A stretch of DNA of 64,000 nt from Amycolatopsis sp. NBC_01488 (GTDB lineage Bacteria > Actinomycetota > Actinomycetes > Mycobacteriales > Pseudonocardiaceae), in the NCBI RefSeq assembly GCF_036227105.1, contig NZ_CP109434.1:5489001-5553000 (forward strand), read 5' to 3'. This document shows positions 17,349 to 28,209 of the stretch, in pieces (the first letter of the stretch is position 1; every line of letters begins with the position of its first letter). A program made the position numbers and the translations under genes. The notes beneath the pieces are model-generated. The model made no database searches. It was given only the letters and a program-made list of their open reading frames with translations, and was not told where the DNA came from.

Positions 17349-17906
17349 ATGACTCTGCTGGACAGCAAGCTCGTCCGGTGCTGGACGTCCCGCCCGCACC
17401 TGCAGTCCCTCTACACCCTCGCCGCGGCCGCCCCGCGGATGCGCGCCGCGCTCGGCCTCACCCCCACCGGTGGCGGCACGGTCGGCTTCCGGGTGGACGG
17501 AGACGCACTGGCCCGCACCGAGGCGGAGCTGATCGCCGCGACGTCGGCCCGGCTGCCGGTGCACCCGCTGGTCACGCAGGATCTCCACGGCCGCTCGACG
17601 GTCCGGTGCTGGCGCCGCAACCGCGACCTGCGCGTGCTGACCGCCGACCTGGTGGACGTCGCCGACCGGCTGGCCAGGGCGGGCTACGGCGGCTGCCTGC
17701 GGTCCGCGAGCGTCGAGTTCGCCGAGCTCGCCGGACGCCGCGACCGCAAGCTCGCGCTGGTGTACCTGTTCGACCGCGGCACGTTCCACACCGCGCCCGC
17801 CGCCGGGACCGCGCCGCTGGACCGCGCGCTGGAGCTGCGCGCCCGCGCCGCGCTGAACGGCGCGCTGCCGCTGGAACCGCACGCGCACCGCCGGTTCGTC
17901 GTCTGA
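17349..17906 (+). CDS. Hypothetical actinobacterial protein
   Basis: A 185-aa soluble protein without recognised domain. Start ATG 17349 follows GGAGACAGGA. Sequence is balanced, with three cysteines and conserved-looking segments LVTQDLHGRSTVRCWRRNRDLRVLTADLVDVADRL and LALVYLFDRGTFH. It stands alone between the oxidoreductase and a zinc-ribbon membrane protein, 219 bp after the former. Codon position GC3 bias supports coding. Function unknown. Confidence 0.7.
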   Translation: MTLLDSKLVRCWTSRPHLQSLYTLAAAAPRMRAALGLTPTGGGTVGFRVDGDALARTEAELIAATSARLPVHPLVTQDLHGRSTVRCWRRNRDLRVLTADLVDVADRLARAGYGGCLRSASVEFAELAGRRDRKLALVYLFDRGTFHTAPAAGTAPLDRALELRARAALNGALPLEPHAHRRFVV

Positions 17907-18059
17907 GACTTCCGCGCCCACCGCTGGAGCCGGACGACGGCTCCCGGTGCCGGCATCGCCCATCAGGCGTACCGGGGCGTTGCAGCCCGCGCCCGCGTCG
18001 GTGACGATGAGAGACCGGCGTGCTTCCGCGCCGGGGAGGCCGGGGGAGAAGGAGGCCCG

Positions 18060-18701
18060 ATGGCGGGTGTCCCCTGGACGTGCGCGCAGTGCGGTGCGGT
18101 CAACGACCCCGCGGCCGGGCGGTGCGGCACCTGCTCGAGCCTCGCGCCCGGCCGGGCCCGCGCGCGGGCGCTGTGGGTGCTGCTCACCCTGATGCTGGTC
18201 GCCGGCGTCGCCGTGGGCGGGGTCCTGCTGTTCAGCGCCCGCTCGAAGCCCTCGCCCGACGCGTCCGGGCCGTTCCCGTCGTACACGACGCCCGCCCTGC
18301 CGACGACCAAGACCGTGGTCACGACGGCCAACGCCCTCACGCCGCCGGTCACGCCGACGACGTCGGCCACGTCGACGTCGGCCACGCCGGCGGGGAAGCC
18401 GTGTCCGGGGGACGCGGCCCGGTACCTGCCGGGCGGCCAAGGGACGGCGCTGCTGGTCGCGCAGACGGCGAAGTCCCTGATCACCATCTGCCAGGTGCCC
18501 GACGGCCGGATCTTCTACGACGGCCAGGCCCGGGGGCAGGCGGCTTCGGACGAGACCCACATCGTGCTGCCCGCGCAGGCCGCGGGCGACGGTTTCGTCG
18601 CGAAGAACGGCGACTACACCTATCAGGTCAGTGCCGGCAGGCTGATCGTGTCGGCCGGGTCCGGCGTGCTCTCGGACGACGAGCTGACGACCGTCGGCTG
18701 A
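18060..18701 (+). CDS. RanBP2-type zinc-finger membrane protein
   Basis: A 213-aa bitopic protein. The cytoplasmic N-terminus is a W-x-C-x2-C-x10-C-x2-C zinc finger (PWTCAQCGAV, GRCGTCSS). One hydrophobic helix (WVLLTLMLVAGVAVGGVLLF) follows, then a Thr/Pro/Ser-rich linker and an outward C-terminal domain of about 100 residues with two cysteines that could form a disulfide. Ribosome site GGAGG precedes ATG 18060. Actinomycetes have many such proteins without known role. Confidence 0.75.
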   Translation: MAGVPWTCAQCGAVNDPAAGRCGTCSSLAPGRARARALWVLLTLMLVAGVAVGGVLLFSARSKPSPDASGPFPSYTTPALPTTKTVVTTANALTPPVTPTTSATSTSATPAGKPCPGDAARYLPGGQGTALLVAQTAKSLITICQVPDGRIFYDGQARGQAASDETHIVLPAQAAGDGFVAKNGDYTYQVSAGRLIVSAGSGVLSDDELTTVG

Positions 18702-18762
18702 GCGCTTGCTCAGGATGTGGGAGCACCGCCGCCGGACCGGCGAGATCGAGCAGTCTGGAGGT

Positions 18763-19440
18763 ATGGCTTCTCCGCTCGACAACCCGGCTTGGGCGTCGCT
18801 GACCGGCCCGCACGCGCGCTTCGCGGAACGACGTGGGCGCGTGCTGCGCTACCCCGAAGACGTCGCGCCGTTCCTGGCCCTGCCGGACGACCCCGGCGAG
18901 CAGGACTGGCGGGACGTCGCCGAGCTGGGCGGGCCGGGCGCGGTCGTCGTGCTCGCCGCCACCGCCGCGCGGCCGCCGTCCGGCTGGGAGATCCTCGACG
19001 CGCTGCCCGGCGTCCAGCTCGTCGACGAGGGCGTCGCGGCCGCGCCGGACCCGGAAGCCGTGCGGCTGGGGCTCGCGGACGTGCCGGAGATGCTCGACCT
19101 CGTCGAGCGGACGAAGCCCGGGCCGTTCCGGAAGCGGACCGTCGAGCTCGGCACGTACCTCGGGATCCGGCGGGGCGGCGCGCTGGTCGCGATGGCCGGG
19201 GAGCGGCTGCACCCGCCCGGCTACACCGAGATCAGCGCGGTGTGCACGGACCCGGCGTACCGCGGGCACGGTCTCGCGACGCGGCTCGTGCTCGCCGTGG
19301 CGGCGGGCATCCGCGAGCGCGGCGAGACGCCGATGATGCACGCGGCCGCGAGCAACACCTCCGCGATCCGCCTCTACCTTTCGCTCGGGTTCGTCCTGCG
19401 GCGGCGGCCGGACTTCGTCGCCGTCCGCGTGCCCGGCTAA
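18763..19440 (+). CDS. GNAT-family N-acetyltransferase
   Basis: Acetyl-CoA-dependent acyltransferase (225 aa). The C-terminal half carries GNAT motif A: ISAVCTDPAYRGHGLATRLVLAVAAGIRERGE, followed by motif B, ASNTSAIRLYLSLGFVLRR. The N-terminal part is longer than a minimal GNAT and resembles FR47-like members. ATG 18763 is preceded by GGAG at 18757. It converges on the membrane gene at 19437 with a 4-base stop overlap. Substrate unknown. Confidence 0.85.
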   Translation: MASPLDNPAWASLTGPHARFAERRGRVLRYPEDVAPFLALPDDPGEQDWRDVAELGGPGAVVVLAATAARPPSGWEILDALPGVQLVDEGVAAAPDPEAVRLGLADVPEMLDLVERTKPGPFRKRTVELGTYLGIRRGGALVAMAGERLHPPGYTEISAVCTDPAYRGHGLATRLVLAVAAGIRERGETPMMHAAASNTSAIRLYLSLGFVLRRRPDFVAVRVPG

Positions 19441-19862
19441 GCGCCGGTCGAGGAACCCGGCCGCACGATCATCAGCACCGTGACCGCGGCCCACAGCAGG
19501 TTGAACACGCCCGTGACCATCGCGAGCCGGGCCAGTCTGTCCGAAGTGGACTCCTCGGCCAGCAGCCGCTGCTGCCGCGGCAGCACCAGAAGCGCGAGGA
19601 CCGCGGCCGCGACGGCGGTCAGCCCGATCGACGTGAGCAGCCACGGGTCGCCCATGACGTGCATCGTGCCCGCGACGCCGAAGCCGAACACCGGCACGGC
19701 GATGGCGGCGTAGGCGTACACGCGGCAGATCCGGTGCAGCATCTTCGCGATCTTGAGATCGCCCTTCCGGACGGCCGCGGGGAACATGCTGGCCGCGACG
19801 GCGACCGGGCCGACGGCGAGCACCGCCGCCAGGACGTGGACCGAGAGCAGGAATTTCGACAC
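19437..19862 (-). CDS. Small four-helix membrane protein (DUF2269/CopD-like)
   Basis: A 141-aa integral membrane protein with four predicted helices. The first reads LLSVHVLAAVLAVGPVAVAASMF, with a conserved-type histidine; a second His lies in AKMLHRICRVYAYA and a third in GTMHVMGDPW. That histidine pattern is seen in DUF2269/CopD-like proteins that may bind haem or copper, but no function can be assigned. Convergent with the acetyltransferase gene. Confidence 0.75.
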   Translation of the reverse strand: MSKFLLSVHVLAAVLAVGPVAVAASMFPAAVRKGDLKIAKMLHRICRVYAYAAIAVPVFGFGVAGTMHVMGDPWLLTSIGLTAVAAAVLALLVLPRQQRLLAEESTSDRLARLAMVTGVFNLLWAAVTVLMIVRPGSSTGA

Positions 19863-19920
19863 GCCGCGAAGTTACCGATCTTCGCGCCCGGCCGGCAGTG
19901 GCTGGAATGCCAGGAACCGC

Positions 19921-19950
19921 CGACATCCGGCCAACCTCGGCCGGATGTCG
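19921..19950. repeat. Perfect 12-bp inverted repeat in a divergent gap
   Basis: Arms CGACATCCGGCC (19921-19932) and GGCCGGATGTCG (19939-19950) with a 6-base loop. It lies between two divergent genes (starts 19862 minus, 19998 plus), so an operator is as likely as an RNA hairpin. The core GACATCCGGCC recurs at 20371-20381 just past the next gene. Confidence 0.7.
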
Positions 19951-19997
19951 AATCCGGCGGCCGCCCTTCGACGAACCAGTAGCGGAAGGGGATCGCG

Positions 19998-20354
19998 ATG
20001 ACCACCACGACGTGCACCACCACCCGGGTTCGCAGCCTGCCGGTCCTGCTCGCCACCGAAGACGACGCCGAGGACACCGGCCTGCTGGCGCCGGACGACC
20101 GCCTGACCTGCCACGTGCACGGCCGGTGGATCCACCAGTGCGTCGCCTCGCCGGCGCACGTCAGCCCGGTCACCCGGCACCGCTGGTGCCGCGGCTGCCG
20201 GACCGAGCTGCGCGTCGCCGTCGACGAGCTGTCCCTGGCCGTCTCGATGACCTGCCCGCGCTGCGGCCGCGGCGGCAGCGCCGCCACCACCCGGCTGACC
20301 GCGGCCTGCCGCGCGAGCCTGGCCGCCGAACGCCACGCCCGGCGCGCGGCCTAG
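19998..20354 (+). CDS. Small zinc-ribbon-like hypothetical protein
   Basis: A 118-aa protein. CRGC (near residue 64) and CPRC (near residue 86) pairs suggest a structural zinc site, and LTCHVHGRWIHQCVASPAHVSPVTRHRW adds several histidines. The N-terminus is Thr-rich. Ribosome site AAGGGG precedes ATG 19998. The gene is flanked by copies of GACATCCGGCC and followed 200 bp later by an insertion sequence. Function unknown. Confidence 0.6.
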   Translation: MTTTTCTTTRVRSLPVLLATEDDAEDTGLLAPDDRLTCHVHGRWIHQCVASPAHVSPVTRHRWCRGCRTELRVAVDELSLAVSMTCPRCGRGGSAATTRLTAACRASLAAERHARRAA

Positions 20355-20355
20355 C

Positions 20356-20553
20356 GCCCAGGCCCGCGTAGACATCCGGCCGGCGCCGCCGCAGCCACCC
20401 GGCGAGCCCGAGCCCGCCGGCCACCGCGACGGCCGGCAGCGATGGCAGCAGCGCGATCGCGGGGCGCGTCGGAGCCCGGCCTTGTGCCGCAGCGCAGAGC
20501 CGTTGACGCCGCGCGCGAACTCGTCGCGCGGGCCGGCCCGGATCATCGCCGCC
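20356..20553 (-). other. Possible remnant of the gene originally downstream of the kinase
   Basis: On the minus strand, directly across the insertion element from the histidine-kinase stop, ATG 20546 opens a frame (MIRAGPRDEFARGVNGSALR) that soon turns arginine-rich. In a second frame a convincing membrane-helix end appears: ALLPSLPAVAVAGGLGLAG followed by LRRRR. Joining them needs a frameshift near 20460. It may be a decayed gene once co-transcribed with the kinase; identity unknown. Confidence 0.3.
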
Positions 20554-20555
20554 TA

Positions 20556-21599
20556 GAGCCTGTTTCAATGTCGTAGCCACTCGTTGATCGCCGCGATGTG
20601 CACGGTCGCCTCGTAGCGAACCGCGAGTTTGTCGAACCGTGTGGCGACGCCTCGGTTGCGTTTGAGCCGGTTGATGCCGCACTCGACCGCGTGCCGTTGC
20701 TTGTAGATCTCTGGGTCGAATGCTGGTGGCCGCCCACCGGCCCGGCCGCGGTTGCGGCGATGCCGGACTTGATCAGAGGGCTGGGGAATCGTGCACGCGA
20801 TCCCGCGCCGCCGCAGATAGGCCCGGTTGGCGCGGGAACTGTAGGCCTTGTCCGCCAGGACACGATCCGGCCGGGTCCGGGCTCGCCCACCACCAACCCG
20901 GGCGACCCGGACCCTGGCCAGCACCGCCTCGAACTGCGGTGAATCACCACGTTGACCGGCGGTCACCAGCAACGACAGTGGTTTCTGGCCTTGCTCGGTG
21001 GCCAGATGCAGCTTGGTCGTCCAGCCTCCCCGCGACCGGCCCAGCGCGTGGTCGGCCGGTTCGGGCTCGCCGATACCGCCTGGCGGTTCTTTCTGCAGGT
21101 CGCCCTCGATGCGGGCGCCTGCGGCATGCTGGTGCGCCCGGTTGATCGTGGAATCCACGCTCACCTCCCAGGTGATCAACCCGGCGGCGTCGGCCCGAGT
21201 CTGCAACGCCGCCAAGATCAACGCCCACACACCAGCGCGCTGCCAGCGCCGGAACAAGCCATAGACGGTTTGCCAGCAGCCATACACAGGTGGGACGTCA
21301 CGCCACGGCGAACCGACACGAACCCGCCAGCGGATACCGTCCAAAAGCTGGCGTTTACTCCACAGTGGCGGGCGGCCGGGCTTCTTGCCGACAGGCAGCA
21401 GCGGTTCCAGAATCGCCCACTGCGCGTCGGTCAGATCGGCTCGCCCCGTCGCCGCTAGGCTGGGCACGAGGTCTCCGGTGTACTTGATCAGCTTGGTCGT
21501 TGATCGGTCTACCGGAGACCTCGTCTATCTCACCCAAGACACGCCACACCCCACAACGCCGACCACAAGCTCCGCTGGTCAGCACATCAAAACAGGCTC
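20556..21599 (-). mobile_element. IS5-family insertion sequence, complete
   Basis: A 1,044-bp element bounded by imperfect terminal inverted repeats beginning GAGCCTGTTT on both ends (left continues CAATGTC, right complement continues TGATGTG). It is flanked by TA on both sides (20554-20555 and 21600-21601), the 2-bp target duplication of the IS427 subgroup; CTAG could also be read as the duplication. It holds one intact transposase gene. Its AT content and codon use are close to the host's, and the intact ends suggest recent movement. Confidence 0.9.
20565..21467 (-). CDS. IS5-family transposase
   Basis: DDE transposase (300 aa). The N-terminus is the family's helix-turn-helix start (ADLTDAQWAILEPLLP ... 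KRQLLDGIRWRVRVGSPWRDVP). Catalytic carboxylates are the Asp in WEVSVDSTINRAHQH, the Asp in RVLADKAYSS and the Glu in RHAVECGINRLKR. GTG start at 21465-21467. It is uninterrupted, so the element may be active. No programmed frameshift is needed, unlike many IS427 members that split the gene into two frames. Confidence 0.93.
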   Translation of the reverse strand: MPSLAATGRADLTDAQWAILEPLLPVGKKPGRPPLWSKRQLLDGIRWRVRVGSPWRDVPPVYGCWQTVYGLFRRWQRAGVWALILAALQTRADAAGLITWEVSVDSTINRAHQHAAGARIEGDLQKEPPGGIGEPEPADHALGRSRGGWTTKLHLATEQGQKPLSLLVTAGQRGDSPQFEAVLARVRVARVGGGRARTRPDRVLADKAYSSRANRAYLRRRGIACTIPQPSDQVRHRRNRGRAGGRPPAFDPEIYKQRHAVECGINRLKRNRGVATRFDKLAVRYEATVHIAAINEWLRH

Positions 21600-22894
21600 T
21601 AGCTCGGTACCCACATCGTCACGCGGGTGCCGCGGCCCGGCTGCGAGTCCACCGTGCCGTGGCCGCCCACCTCGGCCAGGCGGGCGACGATCGACTGGGT
21701 GATGCCGAAGCCCGGGGGCCGCTCGCGGACGTCGAAGCCCTGGCCCTGGTCGCGGGCCACCACCGCGATCCCGCCGTCGCGCTCCTCCACGCGCAGCACG
21801 ACCTGCTTCGTCCCGGAGTGCTTCACCGTGTTGCGCAACGCTTCCCGCACCGCCTCGCACATCGCCGTGCGGCGGTCCTGGGACAGCTGGTCGTCGTCGG
21901 CGAAGTCCGCGGCGACGAGCTGGGTGCGCAGGCCGTCGCGGGCCATCTCGGTCGCGACGTCGGCGAGCTCGACCGCGAAGCCGCGCGCCGTGCCGTTCGG
22001 GATCGGCTCGGTGATCTGGCGGCGGATCTCGGCGGCCTCCGCCTTGGCGACCGATCGCACCTCCGCGAGCCGGCTCACGGCGTGCGCGTCGTCGCCCGGC
22101 GCCGAGATGGCGAGCGCTTCCAGCGTCTGCAGCACGCTGTCGTGCATGATGCGCCGCGTGCGGCGGCGCTCGGCCTCGCGCCCGCGCCGGATGCCGATGT
22201 CGACCGCGAACCGGGTGCCGGCGCCCAGCAGGATGAGGATGCCCGCGGCGATCACGATCGCCACCGCCAGCGCGATCATGCAGCCGATCGACCGCGTCAC
22301 GGCGAGCTGGTTGCCCAGCGGCAGGCCACCGGCCAGCGTGAGGAGTGCCCGGAGCGGGGCGGCCGCCACCAGCAGCCACAGCGCCGAGGGCAGCCCGGAC
22401 GTGCCCGCCCACATGGCCACCGCGCCGACCAGCCAGGTCCACGACACGTCGACCGCGAACGGCTGCACCGGCGCCGGGGCCGTCGCGGCGACGGCGAAGT
22501 TGAGCGCGACCCCGACGACCAGGTCCACGGCCAGTGCCCGGCCGGACACGCGCGCCCGCAGGCCGCCCGAGCGCAGCACCCAGGCCAGCGCCGCGGTGTT
22601 GGCCGCGACCGCGAACACCGAGGCGGCCAGCACCGGCCCGAGCCCGAGCCGGCCGTTGGCCGCGGCGAACCCGATGAACACCTTGACGAACGCCGCGATC
22701 CGGTAGGCCAGCGGCACGACGACCCAGTAGCGCGCGGCACGGGCGAGCGTCGCGTCCCCGACGGCGGCGAGGTCGCCGTTGTCGTCGGGGAGCTCGGCCG
22801 GTTCCGCGGGTGTGCCGCTGCGCAACAGCGTGCGAACGAGCGCGCGCGGCGGCGCGACGGAGCCCGCCTCGGGCATCGGTGGTCCCCATTTCAT
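21599..22894 (-). CDS. NarL-type sensor histidine kinase with IS at its stop codon
   Basis: Membrane sensor kinase (431 aa). The first half has about six to eight hydrophobic helices; the dimerisation box has the phosphohistidine in RRIMHDSVLQTLEAL; HATPase motifs are EALRNTVKHSG (N-box), DQGQGFDV (G1) and GFGITQS (G2). Kinases of this type pair with LuxR-family regulators, but none is adjacent. The stop TAG (21599-21601) is built from the insertion sequence's last base plus the TA target duplication; joining the flanks without the element also gives TAG, so the protein is unchanged. ATG 22894 or 22876 (MPEAGS) can be the start. Confidence 0.9.
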   Translation of the reverse strand: MKWGPPMPEAGSVAPPRALVRTLLRSGTPAEPAELPDDNGDLAAVGDATLARAARYWVVVPLAYRIAAFVKVFIGFAAANGRLGLGPVLAASVFAVAANTAALAWVLRSGGLRARVSGRALAVDLVVGVALNFAVAATAPAPVQPFAVDVSWTWLVGAVAMWAGTSGLPSALWLLVAAAPLRALLTLAGGLPLGNQLAVTRSIGCMIALAVAIVIAAGILILLGAGTRFAVDIGIRRGREAERRRTRRIMHDSVLQTLEALAISAPGDDAHAVSRLAEVRSVAKAEAAEIRRQITEPIPNGTARGFAVELADVATEMARDGLRTQLVAADFADDDQLSQDRRTAMCEAVREALRNTVKHSGTKQVVLRVEERDGGIAVVARDQGQGFDVRERPPGFGITQSIVARLAEVGGHGTVDSQPGRGTRVTMWVPS

Positions 22895-22973
22895 CCGGCC
22901 GTCCGGGCGGTCTGAGCCTGGCAGCGCGGCGGGGGCGTCGTCAACCGCTCGCGGGGTGGGTCCGAGCAGGGGT

Positions 22974-24404
22974 TCAGTACGTGTGGAACAGCGTGTCCTC
23001 GCCCGCGTACTCCTCCCAGCCGGGCGACCCGGTGGCGGCGAAGCGGTACCAGGCGCCGTTCAGGTCGCCGGCCAGCTCGCGCGGCGGGTGCTCGCCCAGC
23101 AGGCCCCGCGGTCCGGACGCCGGCCCCAGCGCGTCGAACACGAAGGGCAGTTCGAGTCCGTGGCACGCGCCCAGGGCGCCATCGAGCAGCGGCGAACCCC
23201 ACTCGAACTCGTACCGGAAGGTCCGGCCGGCGTGGTCTTCCGCGAGGTCGCGCACGCCGTCGCGGAAGACCAGGTCGGTCAGGGCCGCGACGAGGACCTC
23301 GCCCGCCGAGCGGTCCGAGCCGAGGCCGTACCGGTGGAGCACACCGGCCGGGTCGGGGTGCGACACCGCCAGCGACGCCACGGCCTGGTCGTCGGTGACC
23401 GCGTCGAGCGCGCCGGTGGGCACCAGGTAGAGCCGCATTTCCTCGCTGCAGCTGCCGACGACCAGGTCGACGTCGCGGCCGGCGCCCGCGCGGATCGCCT
23501 TGGCCGGGTGCTGCGGCAGGACGTCGTCGCCGACCACTGGGAGGAACGGGCTGAGCCCGTAGCCGCGGTCGTAGCCGAGCGCGTCGCGCAGGTCGGGGGC
23601 ACCGCCGGGCCGCAGGACGGCGTCCTGCGCGTCGAGCAGCTGCTCGGTCGAGCACTTCCGGAACGCCTCGGCGGTCGGCTCGGCCTTCAGCTCGTCGGCG
23701 ATCACCCGGGCCAGGCGACGTGCCTGGACGCCGTCGCGCACCATGTCCGGGTGTCCACTCTGGACGATCGCCCGGTGGAAGAGTCCTTGCGAGAGCGGGG
23801 AAGCGAGGAGGCAGGCGACACTCACCGCGCCGGAGGCCGCGCCGAAGAAGGTGACGTTGGCGGGGTCGCCGCCGAAGCCGGCGATGTTCTCCTGGACCCA
23901 TCGCAGGGCCGCGAGCTGGTCACGCAGCCCGAGGTTCGTCGTGCCGCCGTCCAGCGGCAGGAAGCCGTCGACCCCGAGGCGGTATTGGACGGTCACCAGC
24001 ACCGCGCCCGCGTGGGAGAAGGACGTGCCGTCGTAGACCGGCGCGGACCCGGTGCCGCCGAGGAACGCGCCGCCGTGCACGAACACCAGCACGGGCAGGG
24101 CGGCCGCGCCGAGCTGCGGGGTCCAGACGTCGACCGTCAGGTACTCCGGGCCCGGCCGCCAGCCGCTGCCGGAGAGGGGCGAGAGGTCGAGCCCGGGCAC
24201 GTCGTGGCGGCGCTGCGGCGCGGTCGGCCCCGGTCTGCTCGTGTCGCGGACGTCCTCCCACGGCGGAGCCGGGACGGGCTCGGCGAAGCGCAGGTCGCCC
24301 TCCGGAGCGGCGGCGTACGGGATGCCGCGGAACAGCGCGAAGCCGGCGGCGGTGACCTGACCGCGGACCGCGCCGGACGTGGTGGGGACGACGGGGTCGG
24401 TCAT
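22974..24404 (-). CDS. Type-B carboxylesterase with altered nucleophile elbow
   Basis: Alpha/beta-hydrolase of the carboxylesterase/para-nitrobenzyl-esterase family (476 aa). Family blocks are complete: LFRGIPYAAAPEGDLRFAEP, VFVHGGAFLGG (oxyanion hole), NLGLRDQLAALRWVQENIAGFGGDP, and HGLELPFVFD with the catalytic His. The nucleophile elbow, normally FGESAGA, reads FGAASGA: the position of the catalytic serine is alanine, with a serine one place later. The enzyme may be inactive, binding-only or use a shifted nucleophile. Likely cytoplasmic (no signal peptide). Confidence 0.88.
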   Translation of the reverse strand: MTDPVVPTTSGAVRGQVTAAGFALFRGIPYAAAPEGDLRFAEPVPAPPWEDVRDTSRPGPTAPQRRHDVPGLDLSPLSGSGWRPGPEYLTVDVWTPQLGAAALPVLVFVHGGAFLGGTGSAPVYDGTSFSHAGAVLVTVQYRLGVDGFLPLDGGTTNLGLRDQLAALRWVQENIAGFGGDPANVTFFGAASGAVSVACLLASPLSQGLFHRAIVQSGHPDMVRDGVQARRLARVIADELKAEPTAEAFRKCSTEQLLDAQDAVLRPGGAPDLRDALGYDRGYGLSPFLPVVGDDVLPQHPAKAIRAGAGRDVDLVVGSCSEEMRLYLVPTGALDAVTDDQAVASLAVSHPDPAGVLHRYGLGSDRSAGEVLVAALTDLVFRDGVRDLAEDHAGRTFRYEFEWGSPLLDGALGACHGLELPFVFDALGPASGPRGLLGEHPPRELAGDLNGAWYRFAATGSPGWEEYAGEDTLFHTY

Positions 24405-24542
24405 GCCGGGGGGTCCCTTCGAGGAAGATCGGGCGAGCGCCCGTCAGCCTAGGACCGAGGACGGGCCGCCGTCATCGGCGACCGCCGCGGGATGGTCGCG
24501 GATGGATCACGGCACCGGGCCCGTTGCGCCACATGGCCGAAC

Positions 24543-24576
24543 GCCGGGGCGGGACACGTGCGTGCCCCGCCCCGGC
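24543..24576 (-). terminator. GC-rich hairpin ending the molybdenum hydroxylase operon
   Basis: Arms GCCGGGGCGGG (24543-24553) and CCCGCCCCGGC (24566-24576) around a 12-base loop, located 2 bases beyond the last gene's stop on the minus strand. No T-run follows, as is usual for actinomycete terminators. Confidence 0.6.
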
Positions 24577-24578
24577 CG

Positions 24579-26746
<2,168 letters not shown>

Positions 26747-26750
<4 letters not shown>

Positions 26751-27709
26751 CGGGAGCTCCCCTCGGTCAGTTCGAGCAGCGCGCGGACGATCGTCCGCTT
26801 CAGCAGGGGCACCTTGAAGCCGTTCTCCGACAACGGTTCGGCGCCGTCGGCCGCCACCTCCGCGGCGGCTTCGAACGAGGCCTCGGTCGCCGGGGCGCCC
26901 CGCAGTGCGTCCTCGACGGCGGGCAGGTGCCACGGCACCGTGCCGACGCCGCCGGCCGCAACCCGCGCGTCGGCGATGACTCCGTCGCGCACGTCCAGCG
27001 CGACGGCGGCGGAGCACAGCGCGAACTCGTAGGACTGCCGGTCACGTACCTTGACGTAGGTGGAGTTCGCCGCCCAGTCGAGCCGCGGGACGAGCACCTC
27101 GGTGATCAGCTCGCCGGGGCGCAGGTCGTTCTCCAGCGCCGGGGTGTCGCCGGGCAGCTGGTAGAAGTCGCGCAGGGCGACTTCGCGGGTGCCTTCGGCG
27201 TCGGCCAGCTTCAAGCGGGCGTCGAGCGCGACCAGGGCGACGGCGACGTCGCTGGCGTGCGTGGCCGCGCACGAGTCGCTGGCGCCGAGGATCGCGTGCA
27301 TCCGGTTGGCGCCTTCGAGCGCCGGGCAGCCGCTGCCGGGCTCGCGCTTGTTGCACGGCGTGGCGACGTCGCGGAAGTACGTGCAGCGCGTGCGCTGCAG
27401 CAGGTTCCCGCCGATGCTGGCCATGTTCCGGAGCTGCTGGGACGCGCTCAGCAGCAGGGCGCGCGAGATCGCCGGGTACACCTGCGGGTGCGCGGCGATG
27501 GCGCTCATCCGCTCCAGCGCGCCGAAGCGCAGGCCGTCGCTGGTGTCGATGCCGCGCAGCGGGACCTGGTTGATGTCCAGGACGTGCTGCGGCGTGAGGA
27601 CGTCGAGCTTCATGAGATCGACGAGGGTGGTGCCGCCGGCGAGGAAGGTGCCGGACGTGGCGAGGGCGTCTTCGACCGTGGTGGGGGCGGTCAGCTCAAA
27701 GGGACGCAT
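26747..27709 (-). CDS. FAD-binding medium subunit with extra 4Fe-4S site
   Basis: FAD subunit (320 aa) carrying electrons from the molybdenum centre. FAD motifs are FLAGGTTLVDLMK and LRNMASIGGNLLQRTRC. A cysteine-rich insert with three cysteines, CTYFRDVATPCNKREPGSGC, plus the preceding RC resembles the additional 4Fe-4S cluster of PaoB/YagS-type aldehyde oxidoreductases, which separates this from xanthine dehydrogenase. It overlaps the 2Fe-2S gene by 14 bp and the large-subunit gene by 4 bp. Confidence 0.93.
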
Positions 27710-28148
27710 CGGCCCGCCTCGCCTGGTCGACGGCCTTGACGATGTTCGGGTAGGCCGCGCACCGGCAGAGGTTGCCGGACATGAACTCCCGCACGTCTTC
27801 GACGTCCTGCTCGACGGCCGCGACCGCCGACATGATCTGCCCGGCGGTGCAGAACCCGCACTGCAGGGCGTCCTGGTCCACGAAGGCCTGCTGCACCGGG
27901 TGCAGCTTGTCCTCAGTGGACAGTCCTTCGACGGTGGTCACCGGCTGCCGCACGGTGGCGGCCAGGGTGAGGCACGACAGCACGGGCCGGCCCCCGACGT
28001 GCACGGTGCAGGCGCCGCACTGCCCGCGGTCGCAGCCCTTCTTCGGGCCGGTGACGTCGAGGCGCTCGCGCAGCGCGTCCAGGAGCGTGACGCCGGGATC
28101 GACGTCCAGGTGTTCGGTACTGCCGTTGACTTCGAGTGAGATGTCCAC
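27696..28148 (-). CDS. 2Fe-2S small subunit of the molybdenum hydroxylase
   Basis: Electron-transfer subunit (150 aa). The plant-type cluster is held by C39, C44, C47 and C59 (GCDRGQCGACTVH), the second cluster by C97, C100, C128 and C130 (QCGFCTAGQ, NLCRCAAYPN). Homologous YagT carries a Tat signal; none is present here, so this enzyme should be cytoplasmic. First gene of the operon, divergent from a TetR regulator. Confidence 0.93.
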   Translation of the reverse strand: MDISLEVNGSTEHLDVDPGVTLLDALRERLDVTGPKKGCDRGQCGACTVHVGGRPVLSCLTLAATVRQPVTTVEGLSTEDKLHPVQQAFVDQDALQCGFCTAGQIMSAVAAVEQDVEDVREFMSGNLCRCAAYPNIVKAVDQARRADASL

Positions 28149-28209
28149 TGGTCTCTTTCCGCAGCTCGTCCGGTGGGTGCCTGACGGTGGTGGTGGCGGC
28201 GAACGGGGA

